Source of the DNA: Streptomyces sp. ST2-7A
Lineage (GTDB): Bacteria > Actinomycetota > Actinomycetes > Streptomycetales > Streptomycetaceae
Reading direction: 5' to 3'
NCBI RefSeq assembly: GCF_021390475.1
Contig: NZ_JAJUWS010000021.1
Coordinates: forward strand, 41,537-105,536
DNA: 64,000 bases
Shown: positions 1 through 8,654 of the stretch, one piece after another
Layout of the letters: each line of letters begins with the position of its first letter
Numbering within the stretch: the first letter of the stretch is position 1
Made by a program: the position numbers and the translations under genes
The notes under the pieces: model-generated
Seen by the model: the letters and a program-made list of their open reading frames with translations, nothing else
What the model was told of the DNA's origin: nothing
Databases searched by the model: none

Positions 1-539
1 GGGTTTCCGTATCCGACGATTTCGAACAGTCGAGGATCCTCGAGGTGGGAGGCGTCCGGACGCACGTAGGCGATCCACTCGCCCGGGGACTCGAGCCCCG
101 CCTCTTCGATGAATCCGACCGTCTCACCCCACCTGGTGGTGATTCCCTCTCCCCGTCCCGCCTCCACGAGAGCGGGCGAGAGCACCGCTTCGCCCGGTCC
201 GGGCCACCGCGGGACTCCCGGAGGCAGCGGGGCATCCTCGACGAGGGGGGCGATGAAGATGACCGAATACTGAAGGTCATCGATGGTGTCGTAGGTGTAT
301 CCCCACAGTGCGACCGCTTGTTCCCCGGGGTTCGCCGCCAACGTGTTCGGACTACGGGCGGCCGCTTTCTCGTCCCGTGTCTCATAGACGACGGAAGCGA
401 CCACGACCGCACAGACCGCGATGGTCAACAATGAGGAGGCCATCAGCAGAGCGGTGAACCGCAACCGGCCTTCTCTGGCCCCTCTTCCCGCGGCCCAACC
501 CACCCGGAGCAACTGTGAGGCGAGGGCACGCCGGGTCAC
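1..539 (-). CDS. ABC transporter permease, N-terminal part (cut by window edge)
   Basis: The frame is open from a GTG at 539 to the left edge, about 179 residues. The GTG overlaps the TGA of the upstream ATPase gene in a GTGA, so the two are translationally coupled. Residues 28-50 form one hydrophobic segment (FTALLMASSLLTIAVCAVVV). A long, probably extracytoplasmic region rich in acidic and aromatic residues follows. One N-terminal membrane segment followed by a large outer domain is typical of MacB/FtsX-type permeases. The ATPase next door is also of the LolD/MacB subgroup. The permease presumably pairs with that ATPase and may move the small secreted protein encoded upstream, but the substrate is inference. 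The rest of the gene lies outside the window. Confidence 0.75.
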   Translation of the reverse strand, partial: MTRRALASQLLRVGWAAGRGAREGRLRFTALLMASSLLTIAVCAVVVASVVYETRDEKAAARSPNTLAANPGEQAVALWGYTYDTIDDLQYSVIFIAPLVEDAPLPPGVPRWPGPGEAVLSPALVEAGRGEGITTRWGETVGFIEEAGLESPGEWIAYVRPDASHLEDPRLFEIVGYGN

Positions 540-1264
540 TCGGTATCACCTTTCTCCCGGGGTTCTCTCAGAACCCCGTTCCACAATTCCAACCGACGGT
601 CCGCCCGGCTCGCCACCTCGACATCATGTGTCACCACCACGAGTGCACACCCATGGGTTCCCGGAAGGTCGAACAAAATGTCGCAGACCTGATCCCGAAT
701 CCTCTGGTCAAGGGCTCCGGTGGGCTCGTCCGCGAGAAGCACGGCAGGTTGATTGACCAACGCTCTCGCGACGGCCACCCGTTGCCTCTCCCCACCGGAG
801 AGCCGCCCCGTCACCGTACGCGAGACGGGAACCTTCAATTCCTCCAACAACTCCTCGGCCCGCTCGAAAGCGACCCGACGCCCCTGCCCGGCCAGAAGAC
901 CCGCCAGAGCCACATTCTCCACCGGTGACAACTCGGGTAGAAGCTCTCCGAATTGGAACACCATGCCCAAATGTTCACGACGATGCCGCGCTCTCTGCCC
1001 GGCAGAGAGTCCCACCATGTCGCGCCCCGCGACCGAAACAACCCCGGTGTCCGGCCGGATCAATCCGAGCGCGCACATGAGCACCGTACTTTTCCCGCTG
1101 CCACTCGGCCCCGTAACGGCCACCGACGTACCCGACTCGACCGTGAGCTCCAGGTCAACCAACAGCATGCGATCGCCGACGATATGCGACACTCCGGACA
1201 TCTCCAGGGGCGCCGTGACCTCGGAATTCTCCGTCGAGCGGAGCCTCCGGTTTCGAGCCGTCAT
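536..1264 (-). CDS. ABC transporter ATP-binding protein (LolD/MacB type)
   Basis: This 242-residue ATPase has a complete nucleotide-binding domain: Walker A GPSGSGKST, Q-loop VFQFGEL, signature LSGGERQRV, Walker B VLLADEPTGALD and H-loop VTHD. The DEPTGALD form is characteristic of the LolD/MacB/FtsE group, which pairs with FtsX-like permeases, and such a permease follows with a 4-bp overlap. I chose ATG 1264; an in-frame GTG at 1276 would add four residues, and neither has a strong ribosome site. It lies about 110 bp downstream of a small secreted-protein gene on the same strand, separated by a perfect stem-loop. This looks like a dedicated export or immunity module; the transported molecule is not known. 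Confidence 0.9.
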   Translation of the reverse strand: MTARNRRLRSTENSEVTAPLEMSGVSHIVGDRMLLVDLELTVESGTSVAVTGPSGSGKSTVLMCALGLIRPDTGVVSVAGRDMVGLSAGQRARHRREHLGMVFQFGELLPELSPVENVALAGLLAGQGRRVAFERAEELLEELKVPVSRTVTGRLSGGERQRVAVARALVNQPAVLLADEPTGALDQRIRDQVCDILFDLPGTHGCALVVVTHDVEVASRADRRLELWNGVLREPREKGDTE

Positions 1265-1304
1265 CTCTGGTCCCACTCTGCGAGGACCACCTTTCCGTGG
1301 AAGT

Positions 1305-1330
1305 GGGGTCCGCCGCGTTCGGCGGACCCC
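1305..1330 (-). terminator. Perfect 11-bp stem-loop between secreted-protein gene and ABC genes
   Basis: GGGGTCCGCCG and its exact complement are separated by CGTT. No T-run follows on the minus strand, so it may act as partial terminator, attenuator or mRNA-stabilising hairpin. That would let the secreted protein be made in excess over the transporter. Confidence 0.5.
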
Positions 1331-1377
1331 GTGTCATCCGTTCTCAGCAGACCCGGTCAGCGGGACCGGGTGAGCGA

Positions 1378-1725
1378 TCATGCGGCCCAGTTTCCACATG
1401 AGTCGGGGCCCCACTGCTCCTGACGGCACGCACGAATCTTGTACACCTGGGCACCGTCGGAGTACACGGTCGTCCCGGCACCGCTCTTGTTCCACAGCGT
1501 ACGCACCTCGCCCGGCGCAGACTTTCGTTCGTACTGACCGTAGGCCGCACGACTGTCAGCGCTGGTGTCCTCGACGTTGGCACGACCGTCGGTGACGCCC
1601 GCACCCGACTTCGATGTATAGGCCTTCGACCCAGTGGTCGTGGATGTAATCGCGAATGCCGGGGCACTGCCCAGAAGAACACCTATCCCCAGAGTAACCA
1701 CCGCAAGACGCCTGGCGATTGCCAT
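1378..1725 (-). CDS. Small secreted protein with two C-terminal cysteines
   Basis: The product is 115 residues. It starts at ATG 1725 behind a good ribosome site (GGGAGG, 8 nt upstream). Residues 1-25 are a clear Sec signal peptide (two arginines, hydrophobic core, SAPAFA before the likely cleavage). The mature part of about 90 residues is rich in Ser, Thr, Gly and Lys, with no membrane segment. It ends in a compact block with two cysteines (KIRACRQEQWGPDSCGNWAA), which could form one disulfide. I do not recognise a named family. Location directly upstream of an ABC ATPase and MacB-like permease suggests a secreted bacteriocin-like or signalling protein with its own transporter or immunity pump, but this rests on context alone. 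It lacks the tryptophan/histidine pattern I associate with lactococcin 972. Confidence 0.75.
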   Translation of the reverse strand: MAIARRLAVVTLGIGVLLGSAPAFAITSTTTGSKAYTSKSGAGVTDGRANVEDTSADSRAAYGQYERKSAPGEVRTLWNKSGAGTTVYSDGAQVYKIRACRQEQWGPDSCGNWAA

Positions 1726-2202
1726 GCTTTTCCTCCCGAAACGAACCCTTGAGGGGTAACTTGCAGGCATCGATCGATGCCCTCCGCAACTATCCCCCCC
1801 CCGGGGAGTGAGAGATCAACGCCATGATCAACCTTGGCCGATTTCAGTGAATCATCCCTGCTCACAGTTACTTCACCTCTCATTCATTCCGGACATGACC
1901 CCCATTCGACACCACCCATAGTTACGGTGAGCTGTTCATCCCGTCACAGAGAAAGATGATCAGGCCAGGTACATGGAGCCACGTACGGTGACCGAGTCCC
2001 GGTCCGATGTGGGAACGTTCGCCCTCCCGGTCGCGGGGCACCCCCGCCACGCCGGGTGTGACTCGTCATCACCGGGGACTCGGACGGATGTCGCCGAAAG
2101 GATTCAACCGGCCCGGCATCCAGCGCTCGGAGCACTAGACTCCCCTCGGGTGGTGCCGACGGACGAGCCGGGGGGCGCGGGCGCGGCGGGGAGGGGGCGG
2201 CG
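1726..2202. promoter_or_regulatory. Divergent intergenic region with a 14-bp palindrome
   Basis: This 477-bp gap separates the minus-strand secreted-protein gene from the plus-strand polymerase gene. A perfect palindrome GCATCGATCGATGC lies at 1767-1780, about 42 nt before the secreted-protein start. Two GTTGATC repeats on the minus strand lie a little further upstream. The polymerase gene has a purine-rich ribosome site at about 2191-2197. I see no convincing gene here. Confidence 0.35.
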
Positions 2203-3669
2203 ATGGCCGTGGAGATGACGGACCGGCCGCGCCGGACGGTGGGTCCGCGGGATCTCCGGGACCGGGCCCAGTTGTCCCGCGCTACCGCCCTGCCCCTGAT
2301 CTTCGGCATCGTCGCGGTGATGCCCGTGGCGGTGGCGGCCCAGTCGGGCGAGGGGGTGCGGGACACCGCCTTCGTCCTCCAGCTCGCGCTCGCCTGCTAC
2401 GCGGGCGTACGGCTGTGCACCATGGTGCTCTCCGGGCGGCGCCGGCTGATCCAGGGCGTCTTCTGGCTCTTCTGCTACCTGGCCATGGGCATCGCCCCGC
2501 TCGCGCAGAGCGTGCTGGGGCGGGACCCGACCCCGGTGCTCGGCCCCCGGTCGGACACCGTCCTGGCGACCACCCTGGTACTGCTGGGGTTGGTGGCCTT
2601 CGACGTGGGGGCGATGCTCGCCCGGCACCGGCCGACGCTGGGGAACCGGGTCCGCCCGCCGGCGCGGGTGCACCGCACCCGGCTGTACCTGCTGATCGGG
2701 GTGGCGTACGCGGGCTCGTTGGTGTTCATCGCCTCGCTGGGGCCGGAGGTCTTCTTCACCAGTCGACAGGAGCTGGGCGAGAGCCTGGAGGCGTCCGGCG
2801 GAAGCGACGGGGGCGAGGCCGGCAACGCGCTGCTGCGCGGGTTCGGCACGGTCCCGGTGCTGTTGGCGCTGCTGTTGACCACCCGCTGGCTGGTCACCTC
2901 GCGGCGGGCACGGCGCAGCCCGTCGGTGCTGCTGCCCTGGGCGGGACTGGTGGTGCTCAACATCGTGGTGAACAACCCGATGTCGAATCCCCGGTACTGG
3001 TTCCTCACGGTGATGTTCGCCCTGCTGTTCACCCTGTTCCCGCGCAGCCCGGTGATGTACCGGGCGTCGCTGGCGCTGGGCGTGGTGATGGCGCTGCTGG
3101 TCTTCCCCTTCGCCGACCGCTTCCGGTACGACGAGGACGGACACCGGCCGATGGACGCGGGCTCGGTGCTGGAACCGCTGGTGGTCAAGGACTACGACCA
3201 GGTACCCATGATCGCCAACACCATCACCTACGCCGAGGACGGCAACGGGCACACCTACGGCAAACAGCTCAGCGGCTCGCTGCTGTTCTTCGTACCGCGC
3301 TCGCTGTGGTCGGACAAGCCGGTGGACACCGGGGTGCGGGTGGGCGAGTGGATGGGCACCACCAACACCAACCTCTCCGCCCCACTGTGGGCGGAACTGT
3401 GGCTGGACTTCGGCCCGTTGGGGATGTCCCTGGGCTTCCTGGCGTTGGGATACGCGGCGGCCCGCACCGACCGACGGTACGTGCAGCGGACGGTGGACGA
3501 CCCCTCGCCCGGCAACATCCCGGCGATCGTGGTGCCGGTGATCGCCGGGTACTCCTTCATCCTGTTGCGCGGACCGCTGCTGCAGGCCACCGGACGGATC
3601 GCGATCGCCGCCTTCTGCCTGGCGCTGGTGACGACCTTCCGGGACGATCCGCACCGACGCCTGGAGTGA
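2203..3669 (+). CDS. Wzy-like polysaccharide repeat-unit polymerase
   Basis: This 488-residue integral membrane protein starts at ATG 2203 behind GGGGAGGGGG. It has roughly ten to twelve hydrophobic segments, including an early LPLIFGIVAVMPVAVAA helix and a run near residues 80-105 (FWLFCYLAMGIAPLAQ). A long hydrophilic loop lies around residues 310-370. The pattern matches bacterial O-antigen/oligosaccharide repeat-unit polymerases (Wzy/EpsG-like), which join lipid-linked repeat units outside the membrane. The opposing operon encodes a flippase, a Wzz-type co-polymerase and a GT4 glycosyltransferase, which strongly supports this role. The polymer is unknown. Sequence similarity among Wzy proteins is weak, so the call rests on topology and context. 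Confidence 0.75.
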   Translation: MAVEMTDRPRRTVGPRDLRDRAQLSRATALPLIFGIVAVMPVAVAAQSGEGVRDTAFVLQLALACYAGVRLCTMVLSGRRRLIQGVFWLFCYLAMGIAPLAQSVLGRDPTPVLGPRSDTVLATTLVLLGLVAFDVGAMLARHRPTLGNRVRPPARVHRTRLYLLIGVAYAGSLVFIASLGPEVFFTSRQELGESLEASGGSDGGEAGNALLRGFGTVPVLLALLLTTRWLVTSRRARRSPSVLLPWAGLVVLNIVVNNPMSNPRYWFLTVMFALLFTLFPRSPVMYRASLALGVVMALLVFPFADRFRYDEDGHRPMDAGSVLEPLVVKDYDQVPMIANTITYAEDGNGHTYGKQLSGSLLFFVPRSLWSDKPVDTGVRVGEWMGTTNTNLSAPLWAELWLDFGPLGMSLGFLALGYAAARTDRRYVQRTVDDPSPGNIPAIVVPVIAGYSFILLRGPLLQATGRIAIAAFCLALVTTFRDDPHRRLE

Positions 3670-3805
3670 CGCCCGGGGCGTTCCGGGACCGGCGGTTCCG
3701 TGCCGGGGACAGCCCGGGCCCCGGACCTTCCGCAGGGGCCCCGCGCCCGGCCGGGTGCCGATGCGGATCGCACCGGCGGGTACCGCCCGGGAACGGACGG
3801 GACCT

Positions 3806-3836
3806 CCGTCCCACCCGGCCGGGCCGGGTGGGACGG
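3806..3836. terminator. 15-bp perfect stem between convergent genes
   Basis: CCGTCCCACCCGGCC at 3806-3820 is followed one base later by its exact complement. It sits between the convergent polymerase and flippase genes and can act in both directions. In practice the central GGCC bases would open to form the loop. Confidence 0.55.
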
Positions 3837-3882
3837 GTGGGACGGGCCGGGTAGGACGGGACGGGTGGGTGGGTGGGACGGG
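3827..3882 (+). repeat. G-rich tandem GGGACGGGT-like repeats
   Basis: Short degenerate units (GGGTGGGACGG, GGGTAGGACGG, GGGTGGGTGGG) repeat several times up to the flippase stop codon. More than four runs of three G's lie close together on the plus strand, so a G-quadruplex is possible. The 3' arm of the terminator stem looks like one more copy of the unit. Confidence 0.5.
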
Positions 3883-3883
3883 A

Positions 3884-5356
3884 TCACACCGGGGGTCGAA
3901 CCCCGGCGTCCCGGGCGTCCTCCCGGACACCGGCGGGGGTCCTCCCGCAGCCGGGAGCCGCCCCCGCCCGGCCCTCCGGATCGCGGGGAGCGGCCGTCTC
4001 CCCCGGGTCGGCCTCCCCCTCCGGGCCGGGGTCGCGGAGCACCCGGCGCACCCGCCACCAGGCGGCCAGCGACTTGGCGGCCGACCCCACCACCAGCCCC
4101 CACGCCGCGCCGAGCACCCCGCCCAGCAGGTAGCCGCCCACCAGGCAGACCACCGACAGGGCAGAGAAGGTCACCTGGATCGGAAGGGTGGCACCGGGCC
4201 GCAGCACCCGTAGGGTGACCAGGCCGCACACGCCGGCGGCCATGATCGCGTACTGGGTGCCGGTGGCGGGCAGCAGCACGGCGGCGGCGTCCCAGGTCTC
4301 CCCCAGCACCTGCCGTCCGGCCTCCGCCGGCAACAGGTACAGGACCAGTCCCCAGCAGACGGCCATGACCGCCAGCGCCCCGCCGGTCGCGGCCGCCGCC
4401 CGGGCCCGCCGGGCGGGGGCGCCGAGCCGGTTGAGCAGTGGCGGGCCGAACCCGGTGACGGCGTTGTACAGCACGTTCATCGGTCCGAAGAGAGTGGTGG
4501 CGCCGCGCAGCGCGCCCACCGCCAGGGGGCTGGCGAACACCCCGAGACCGATCACGGCCAGGTGGGTGCCGGCGTTCCCCACCCCGAACTCGACGACGAA
4601 GCGGCGTCCGAGGTGGCCACGGGCCAGCAGCGCGCGCAGCGGACGGCGGGCGGGCCCGTCCCCCATCGGTTCACCGCCGCGGTCCCCCGCCGGGTCCGCA
4701 CCCGGAGTCCCGCCCGGACCCGTCTCCGGGACCCGGCGCGCGGGGCCGATCGCCCGGCGCAGCAGGAACAACCCCAGCGCCAGCGCCGGCAGCGCGGAGA
4801 GCCCCCAGGCCAGCACCGTGCCGAAGGTCCCCGTGCCGGAGGGCAGCATCGCCAGGGCGGGGAGGACGACGGCCAGCCGCAGCAGGTCCCCGGCCAGCGC
4901 CCTGCCGGGACGTCCCAGCAGGGAGAAGGCGTACCGCAGGGCGTCCTGGGTGAGCACCACCGGCAGGACGAGGCCCAGGGCGGCCAACCCGGAGGGGATC
5001 CCGCCCGGCACCACCAGGGCGGGCACGGTGAGCGGCACGGTGAACGCGGCGGCGGCCACCGGGGTGAAGGCGACGGCCGTGCGGCACTCCCGGGCCCGCT
5101 CGGCGGTGTCACCCCGGCACAACACCAGGGCCTGCCCCACGTAGGCGGTGAAGGCCCCCAGCAGCAGGGTGAAGACCGTGTAGACGACGGCGAAGTGGGC
5201 GAAGGTGGCGGCGTCCGCACCGCGCGCCACGAAGACGACGACGGCGATGTTGGTCAGCGCCGCGACGCCCTGGTCGGCGACGGAGGCGAGGACGGCGGTG
5301 CGGACCCGCCCCGGGCCCCGCCCCGGCCGGGCCGCCGGCACGACGGCGCCGGTCAC
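3884..5356 (-). CDS. Polysaccharide flippase-like membrane protein (MOP superfamily)
   Basis: This 490-residue protein has about 12-14 predicted membrane segments spread over residues 20-460. The opening arrangement (VLASVADQGVAALTNIAVVVFVARGADAATFAHFAVVYTVF) is typical of Wzx/MATE-like lipid-linked oligosaccharide flippases. The start is GTG 5356, overlapping the TGA of the upstream Wzz-type gene in a GTGA, so it is the last gene of a three-gene minus-strand operon. It should carry undecaprenyl-linked units across the membrane for the polymerase encoded opposite. The C-terminal tail after residue 455 is charged, Gly/Pro-rich and of unclear use. Confidence 0.8.
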   Translation of the reverse strand: MTGAVVPAARPGRGPGRVRTAVLASVADQGVAALTNIAVVVFVARGADAATFAHFAVVYTVFTLLLGAFTAYVGQALVLCRGDTAERARECRTAVAFTPVAAAAFTVPLTVPALVVPGGIPSGLAALGLVLPVVLTQDALRYAFSLLGRPGRALAGDLLRLAVVLPALAMLPSGTGTFGTVLAWGLSALPALALGLFLLRRAIGPARRVPETGPGGTPGADPAGDRGGEPMGDGPARRPLRALLARGHLGRRFVVEFGVGNAGTHLAVIGLGVFASPLAVGALRGATTLFGPMNVLYNAVTGFGPPLLNRLGAPARRARAAAATGGALAVMAVCWGLVLYLLPAEAGRQVLGETWDAAAVLLPATGTQYAIMAAGVCGLVTLRVLRPGATLPIQVTFSALSVVCLVGGYLLGGVLGAAWGLVVGSAAKSLAAWWRVRRVLRDPGPEGEADPGETAAPRDPEGRAGAAPGCGRTPAGVREDARDAGVRPPV

Positions 5357-7203
5357 GGGCGGGGGGAGCGTTCTTCGAGTTCGGAGGGGTCGACGATGCG
5401 CAGCCCCAGCGTCTCCGACCCGAGGTCGCGGGAGCGCGGGCCGGTCCGGGGGTCCCCGTACCGGGTACCGGGGGCGTCCTCGCCCTCCCTGCGCCGGGGT
5501 CGGCCGACGGGTCCGGGGAGCTCCCGGTCCCGGTTCTCCCGGGCCCGCCCGCGCGGTTCGTGTCCCTCCCGGGCCTCGGCGCCGTCCGGGAGGTCGGCCT
5601 CCTCCGGGTCACCCGGTCCGTCGGTGTCCCGGTCGTCCTCCCGTTCCGACCAGCGGTCCACCCCGGCACCCAGGGAGTGCAGGACGGCGCCCAGGATCAT
5701 CCCTCCGGCCCCGACGACCAACTCCCGCACCCGGGCCAGGTCGTCGCGCCGCACCTCGCCGGGGTCGCAGACCACGAGCACGCCGTCCACCCGGTCGATG
5801 AGGGCGATGGCGTCGGCGTAGGAGAGCACGGCGGGGGCGAGTACGGTCACCACCGCTCCCCGGGCGTCGGCGTGGGAGACCAGGCGGCCGGCGGCCGGCG
5901 AGGTCAGGGCGCGCGGCACGTTGCGCACCCGGCGGCCGGGCACCAGGTCGAAGACGCCGGATTCCCCGGCGTCGATCGGGACCCGCCGGCCGGCGGGCCA
6001 CCCGCCGTCGCCGCCGGGGGAACTCGCCCAGCCGGGGCGCACCCCGTCGGCGTGCCGCAACTGGTCGGTGAGGGTGGGGGTGCGCAGGTCCGCCTCGATG
6101 AGCAGGGCGTCCATGCCCATCTCCGCGAACGCCGCCGAGAGGTTGACGGCGGTGGTCAGGGGTGTCTCGATGCCGCCGCGCGGCGCCACCACCAGCAGTC
6201 GGCGGCGCTTGGCGAAGGTCTCGTCGTAGGCCAGCCGGAAGGCGACCGAGCGGAACTCCTCGGCCAGGCGTCCGCCGGCGAACAACCGGCCGGAGTCGGG
6301 GCGGGCGGTGCGCGGCAACACCCCCAGCACGGGGGCGCGCAGGGCACGGCTGACGTCACCGGCCGAGCGCACCCGGGGGTCGAAGACCAGCCGGAGCCAG
6401 GCGGCGAGCAGCCCGAGGCCGGCACCGAGCATCGCGCCCAGCGCGGTGAGCAGCACCGGTCCCGGCCCGGAGGCCGAGGCGGGCGGGGCGGCCTCGGTGA
6501 TGATCCGGCCGCCGGTGGTGTCCAGGGCGGTGAGGGTGTGGACCCGGTCGTTCAGGTCGTTGATCCGGGCGGTGAGGGCGGTGCGGGAGGCGAGCGCCTG
6601 CTCGTGGGCCGCGCTCCCCTCGGGCAGGCCGGCGATGTAGGAGTCGAGGGTCTCGCGCTCCTCCAGCAGGGGCTCGCGCTGCTCCTCCAGCGAGGCGACC
6701 ATGTTCTCCACCATCCGGTCGGCCACCGCCTGCCGGTTCGCCAGGTAGGCGGTGGCGAAGGCGTTGGCGTAGCGGGCGGCGCGGGCCGGGTCCTCGGCGG
6801 TGTAGGAGAAGCGCAGCACCTCGGTGTTGGGCGGGTTGGTGACCTGCAGTCCCTCCTTGACCCGGTCGGCGTCCTCCTCGGGGAGGTCGAGTTCGGCCGC
6901 CGCGGCCCGGGCGACGGTTCCGCTGACGGCGGTACGGCGCTCGGACCCCATCGCCACCCGGTCCAGGGTGCCGCCGTCGAAGGCGTCCCGGGTGGGGGCG
7001 CGCAACACCACCTCGGTGCCGGCGATGTAGGTGTCGGTGGTGCCCATGCCGAGCCAGCCGCCGCCGAGCAGGCCGACCAACACGCCGATGCCGATCAACA
7101 GCCGGTAGCGCAGCAGTTGACGGAACTGCTCGCGCAACTGGTCGGGTTCGTCGTGGCCGTGTCCGGCGCGGGAGTCCTCGCGGTGCGGTACCGGGTCCCT
7201 CAT
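5353..7203 (-). CDS. Wzz/BY-kinase-type polysaccharide co-polymerase with degenerate kinase domain
   Basis: This 616-residue protein starts at ATG 7203, overlapping the glycosyltransferase stop by 4 bp. Membrane segment 1 is at about residues 33-52 and is followed by a Wzz-type extracytoplasmic region. Segment 2 lies near residues 240-265. The cytoplasmic part (about 310-480) resembles bacterial tyrosine kinases, with LLIEADLRTP matching the Walker A' motif. However, the P-loop position reads APRGGIETPLTT (about residues 338-349) with no lysine in a GxGKST context. The C-terminal 110 residues are Arg/Glu/Asp-rich and do not form a tyrosine cluster. It probably controls chain length but may not phosphorylate. 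A longer upstream frame exists but overlaps the glycosyltransferase and has no support. Confidence 0.85.
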   Translation of the reverse strand: MRDPVPHREDSRAGHGHDEPDQLREQFRQLLRYRLLIGIGVLVGLLGGGWLGMGTTDTYIAGTEVVLRAPTRDAFDGGTLDRVAMGSERRTAVSGTVARAAAAELDLPEEDADRVKEGLQVTNPPNTEVLRFSYTAEDPARAARYANAFATAYLANRQAVADRMVENMVASLEEQREPLLEERETLDSYIAGLPEGSAAHEQALASRTALTARINDLNDRVHTLTALDTTGGRIITEAAPPASASGPGPVLLTALGAMLGAGLGLLAAWLRLVFDPRVRSAGDVSRALRAPVLGVLPRTARPDSGRLFAGGRLAEEFRSVAFRLAYDETFAKRRRLLVVAPRGGIETPLTTAVNLSAAFAEMGMDALLIEADLRTPTLTDQLRHADGVRPGWASSPGGDGGWPAGRRVPIDAGESGVFDLVPGRRVRNVPRALTSPAAGRLVSHADARGAVVTVLAPAVLSYADAIALIDRVDGVLVVCDPGEVRRDDLARVRELVVGAGGMILGAVLHSLGAGVDRWSEREDDRDTDGPGDPEEADLPDGAEAREGHEPRGRARENRDRELPGPVGRPRRREGEDAPGTRYGDPRTGPRSRDLGSETLGLRIVDPSELEERSPRP

Positions 7204-8654
7204 GCGGTGGCTTCCTTCCGCTCGTCGGGGGTGTCCGGGGCATCCGGGCGGTGGACGGCCAGGGCCTCGTCGATGAGGGCGGAGATCCGGGCCAGACCGG
7301 CCTCGCGACCCAGGTGGGTGCGGGCGTAGTCGAATCCGCGCGCGCCGATGGCGTCGGCCGTCGCGGGGTCGGCGGCGATCTCGCGGGCGGCCTCGACGAT
7401 GGCGGCGGGGTTCTCCGGCGGCACCAGGTATCCGGCATCGGAGCGGCGGATCTCCTCGGCGGTGCCGCCGCCGTCGGCCACCGAGGCGATGACGGGGCGG
7501 GCGGCGGTGAAGTACGAGGTGAGCTTGGACGGGACGCTCATGTCGAGGACCGAGGCCCGCTGGGTGACCATCAGGGCGTCGGCGGCGGCCAGGACATCGG
7601 GGAACTCGGCGTCCCCGGCGGGTGGCAGGATCCGCAGGTTCGGCACGCCGGCGGCGGCCCCCACCAGATGGGCCCGTCGGTTGCCGTCCCCCATCAGGAC
7701 CACCAACAGGTCGGGGGCCAGCCGGGCGGTCTCCACCAGGACCTCCAGGCCCTGTTTGAGGCCCATGTTGCCCGAGTGCAGCAGCACGGTGCGGCCCGGC
7801 TCCCAGCCGAGCCGGGCCCGGGTGTCGGCCCGGGTGCCGGTGGGTCGGGCTACGTGGGCCCAGTTGGGCACCAGGCGGATCCGGTCGGTCGGTACGCCCA
7901 GGGAGCTCACCCGCTCCCGGAAGCTCTCGTGGATGACGCCGACCAGGGTGGCGGCGGCGAGCACCCGTCGTTCGAGACCGGTCGCGACCGCGGCGGCCCG
8001 ACCGCCGCCGTCGATGCCGCTCTGCGCGGCGGCGGCCCCCATCAGGTCCTGCACCACCGGCACGAAGGGCACCCCGTGGCGGCGGGCGAGCCGGGCGGCG
8101 AGCACCCCGCCGGCCAGGGAGGGCATCTGGGCCAGGATCGCGTCGGGGCGGCCGCCGCGGGGCGGAAGGAACAGGCCGCCCACCAGGATCGACGCCTCGT
8201 ACAGGCCGCGCCGTACGGCGGTCTGGCGGGTCGGCACGGTGTGGCGGCGGCGGTGCACCCGGACGCCGTCGCGCAGTTCGGTGGCCCGCCACCGGCCGCG
8301 CCAGGCGGGATCGACGCGCCACGCGGGGTAGTGCGGCATCCCGGCCAGAACGTGCACCTCGGCGCCGCGGCGGGTCACCCAGTCCTCGGCGATCTGGGCC
8401 GCGTAGGGGCCGATGCCGGCGCTCTCGGGGGCGTAGTTGGTGGAGACCAACAGCAGGCGTTCACGACGGGCGGGCGGGGGGCCGGGGGCGTCCGGGCCGT
8501 CGTGATCACCGGGGGTGTCCGGGGGCGGGGCCCCCGGCGTGCCGGACACCGTCCCGGCCCCGGGTGTGCCGTCCGCCGCCCGGTCCGCGCCCTCTCCGGG
8601 CACGTCCCCCGCCGCGTTTCCCGCCCCGTCGCCGATCGACCGCGCATGGGCCAT
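7200..8654 (-). CDS. GT4-family glycosyltransferase (WcaI-like)
   Basis: The product is 484 residues from ATG 8654, behind GGGGAGGAG. An upstream in-frame ATG at 8732 lacks such a site. Residues 1-65 are a low-complexity Gly/Asp/Pro extension. A GT-B fold follows: LLLVSTNYAPESAGIGPYAAQIAEDW near residues 67-92, VVQDLMGAAAAQSG in the N-domain linker, and LLHSGNMGLKQGLEVLVE plus the C-terminal donor-site segment PSKLTSYFTAARPVIA. These features match the WcaI/WbuB subgroup of GT4 sugar transferases. It is the first gene of the operon with the Wzz-type protein and flippase, so it likely builds the repeat unit on the cytoplasmic side. Donor and acceptor are unknown. Confidence 0.85.
   Translation of the reverse strand: MAHARSIGDGAGNAAGDVPGEGADRAADGTPGAGTVSGTPGAPPPDTPGDHDGPDAPGPPPARRERLLLVSTNYAPESAGIGPYAAQIAEDWVTRRGAEVHVLAGMPHYPAWRVDPAWRGRWRATELRDGVRVHRRRHTVPTRQTAVRRGLYEASILVGGLFLPPRGGRPDAILAQMPSLAGGVLAARLARRHGVPFVPVVQDLMGAAAAQSGIDGGGRAAAVATGLERRVLAAATLVGVIHESFRERVSSLGVPTDRIRLVPNWAHVARPTGTRADTRARLGWEPGRTVLLHSGNMGLKQGLEVLVETARLAPDLLVVLMGDGNRRAHLVGAAAGVPNLRILPPAGDAEFPDVLAAADALMVTQRASVLDMSVPSKLTSYFTAARPVIASVADGGGTAEEIRRSDAGYLVPPENPAAIVEAAREIAADPATADAIGARGFDYARTHLGREAGLARISALIDEALAVHRPDAPDTPDERKEATA

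Noticed and set aside
1378..1725. Lactococcin 972-type bacteriocin identity for the small secreted protein
   Set aside because: Size, signal peptide and ABC neighbours fit, but the mature sequence lacks the tryptophan/histidine pattern I associate with that family and has two C-terminal cysteines instead.
1683..1883. 66-codon minus-strand frame overlapping the secreted-protein gene start
   Set aside because: Overlaps a gene with a better ribosome site and signal peptide; no supporting features.
5353..8322. Continuous minus-strand frame of 989 codons covering the Wzz-type gene and most of the glycosyltransferase gene
   Set aside because: The upstream part is Arg/Pro-rich shadow of the glycosyltransferase gene in another frame; the supported start is ATG 7203 with an ATGA overlap.
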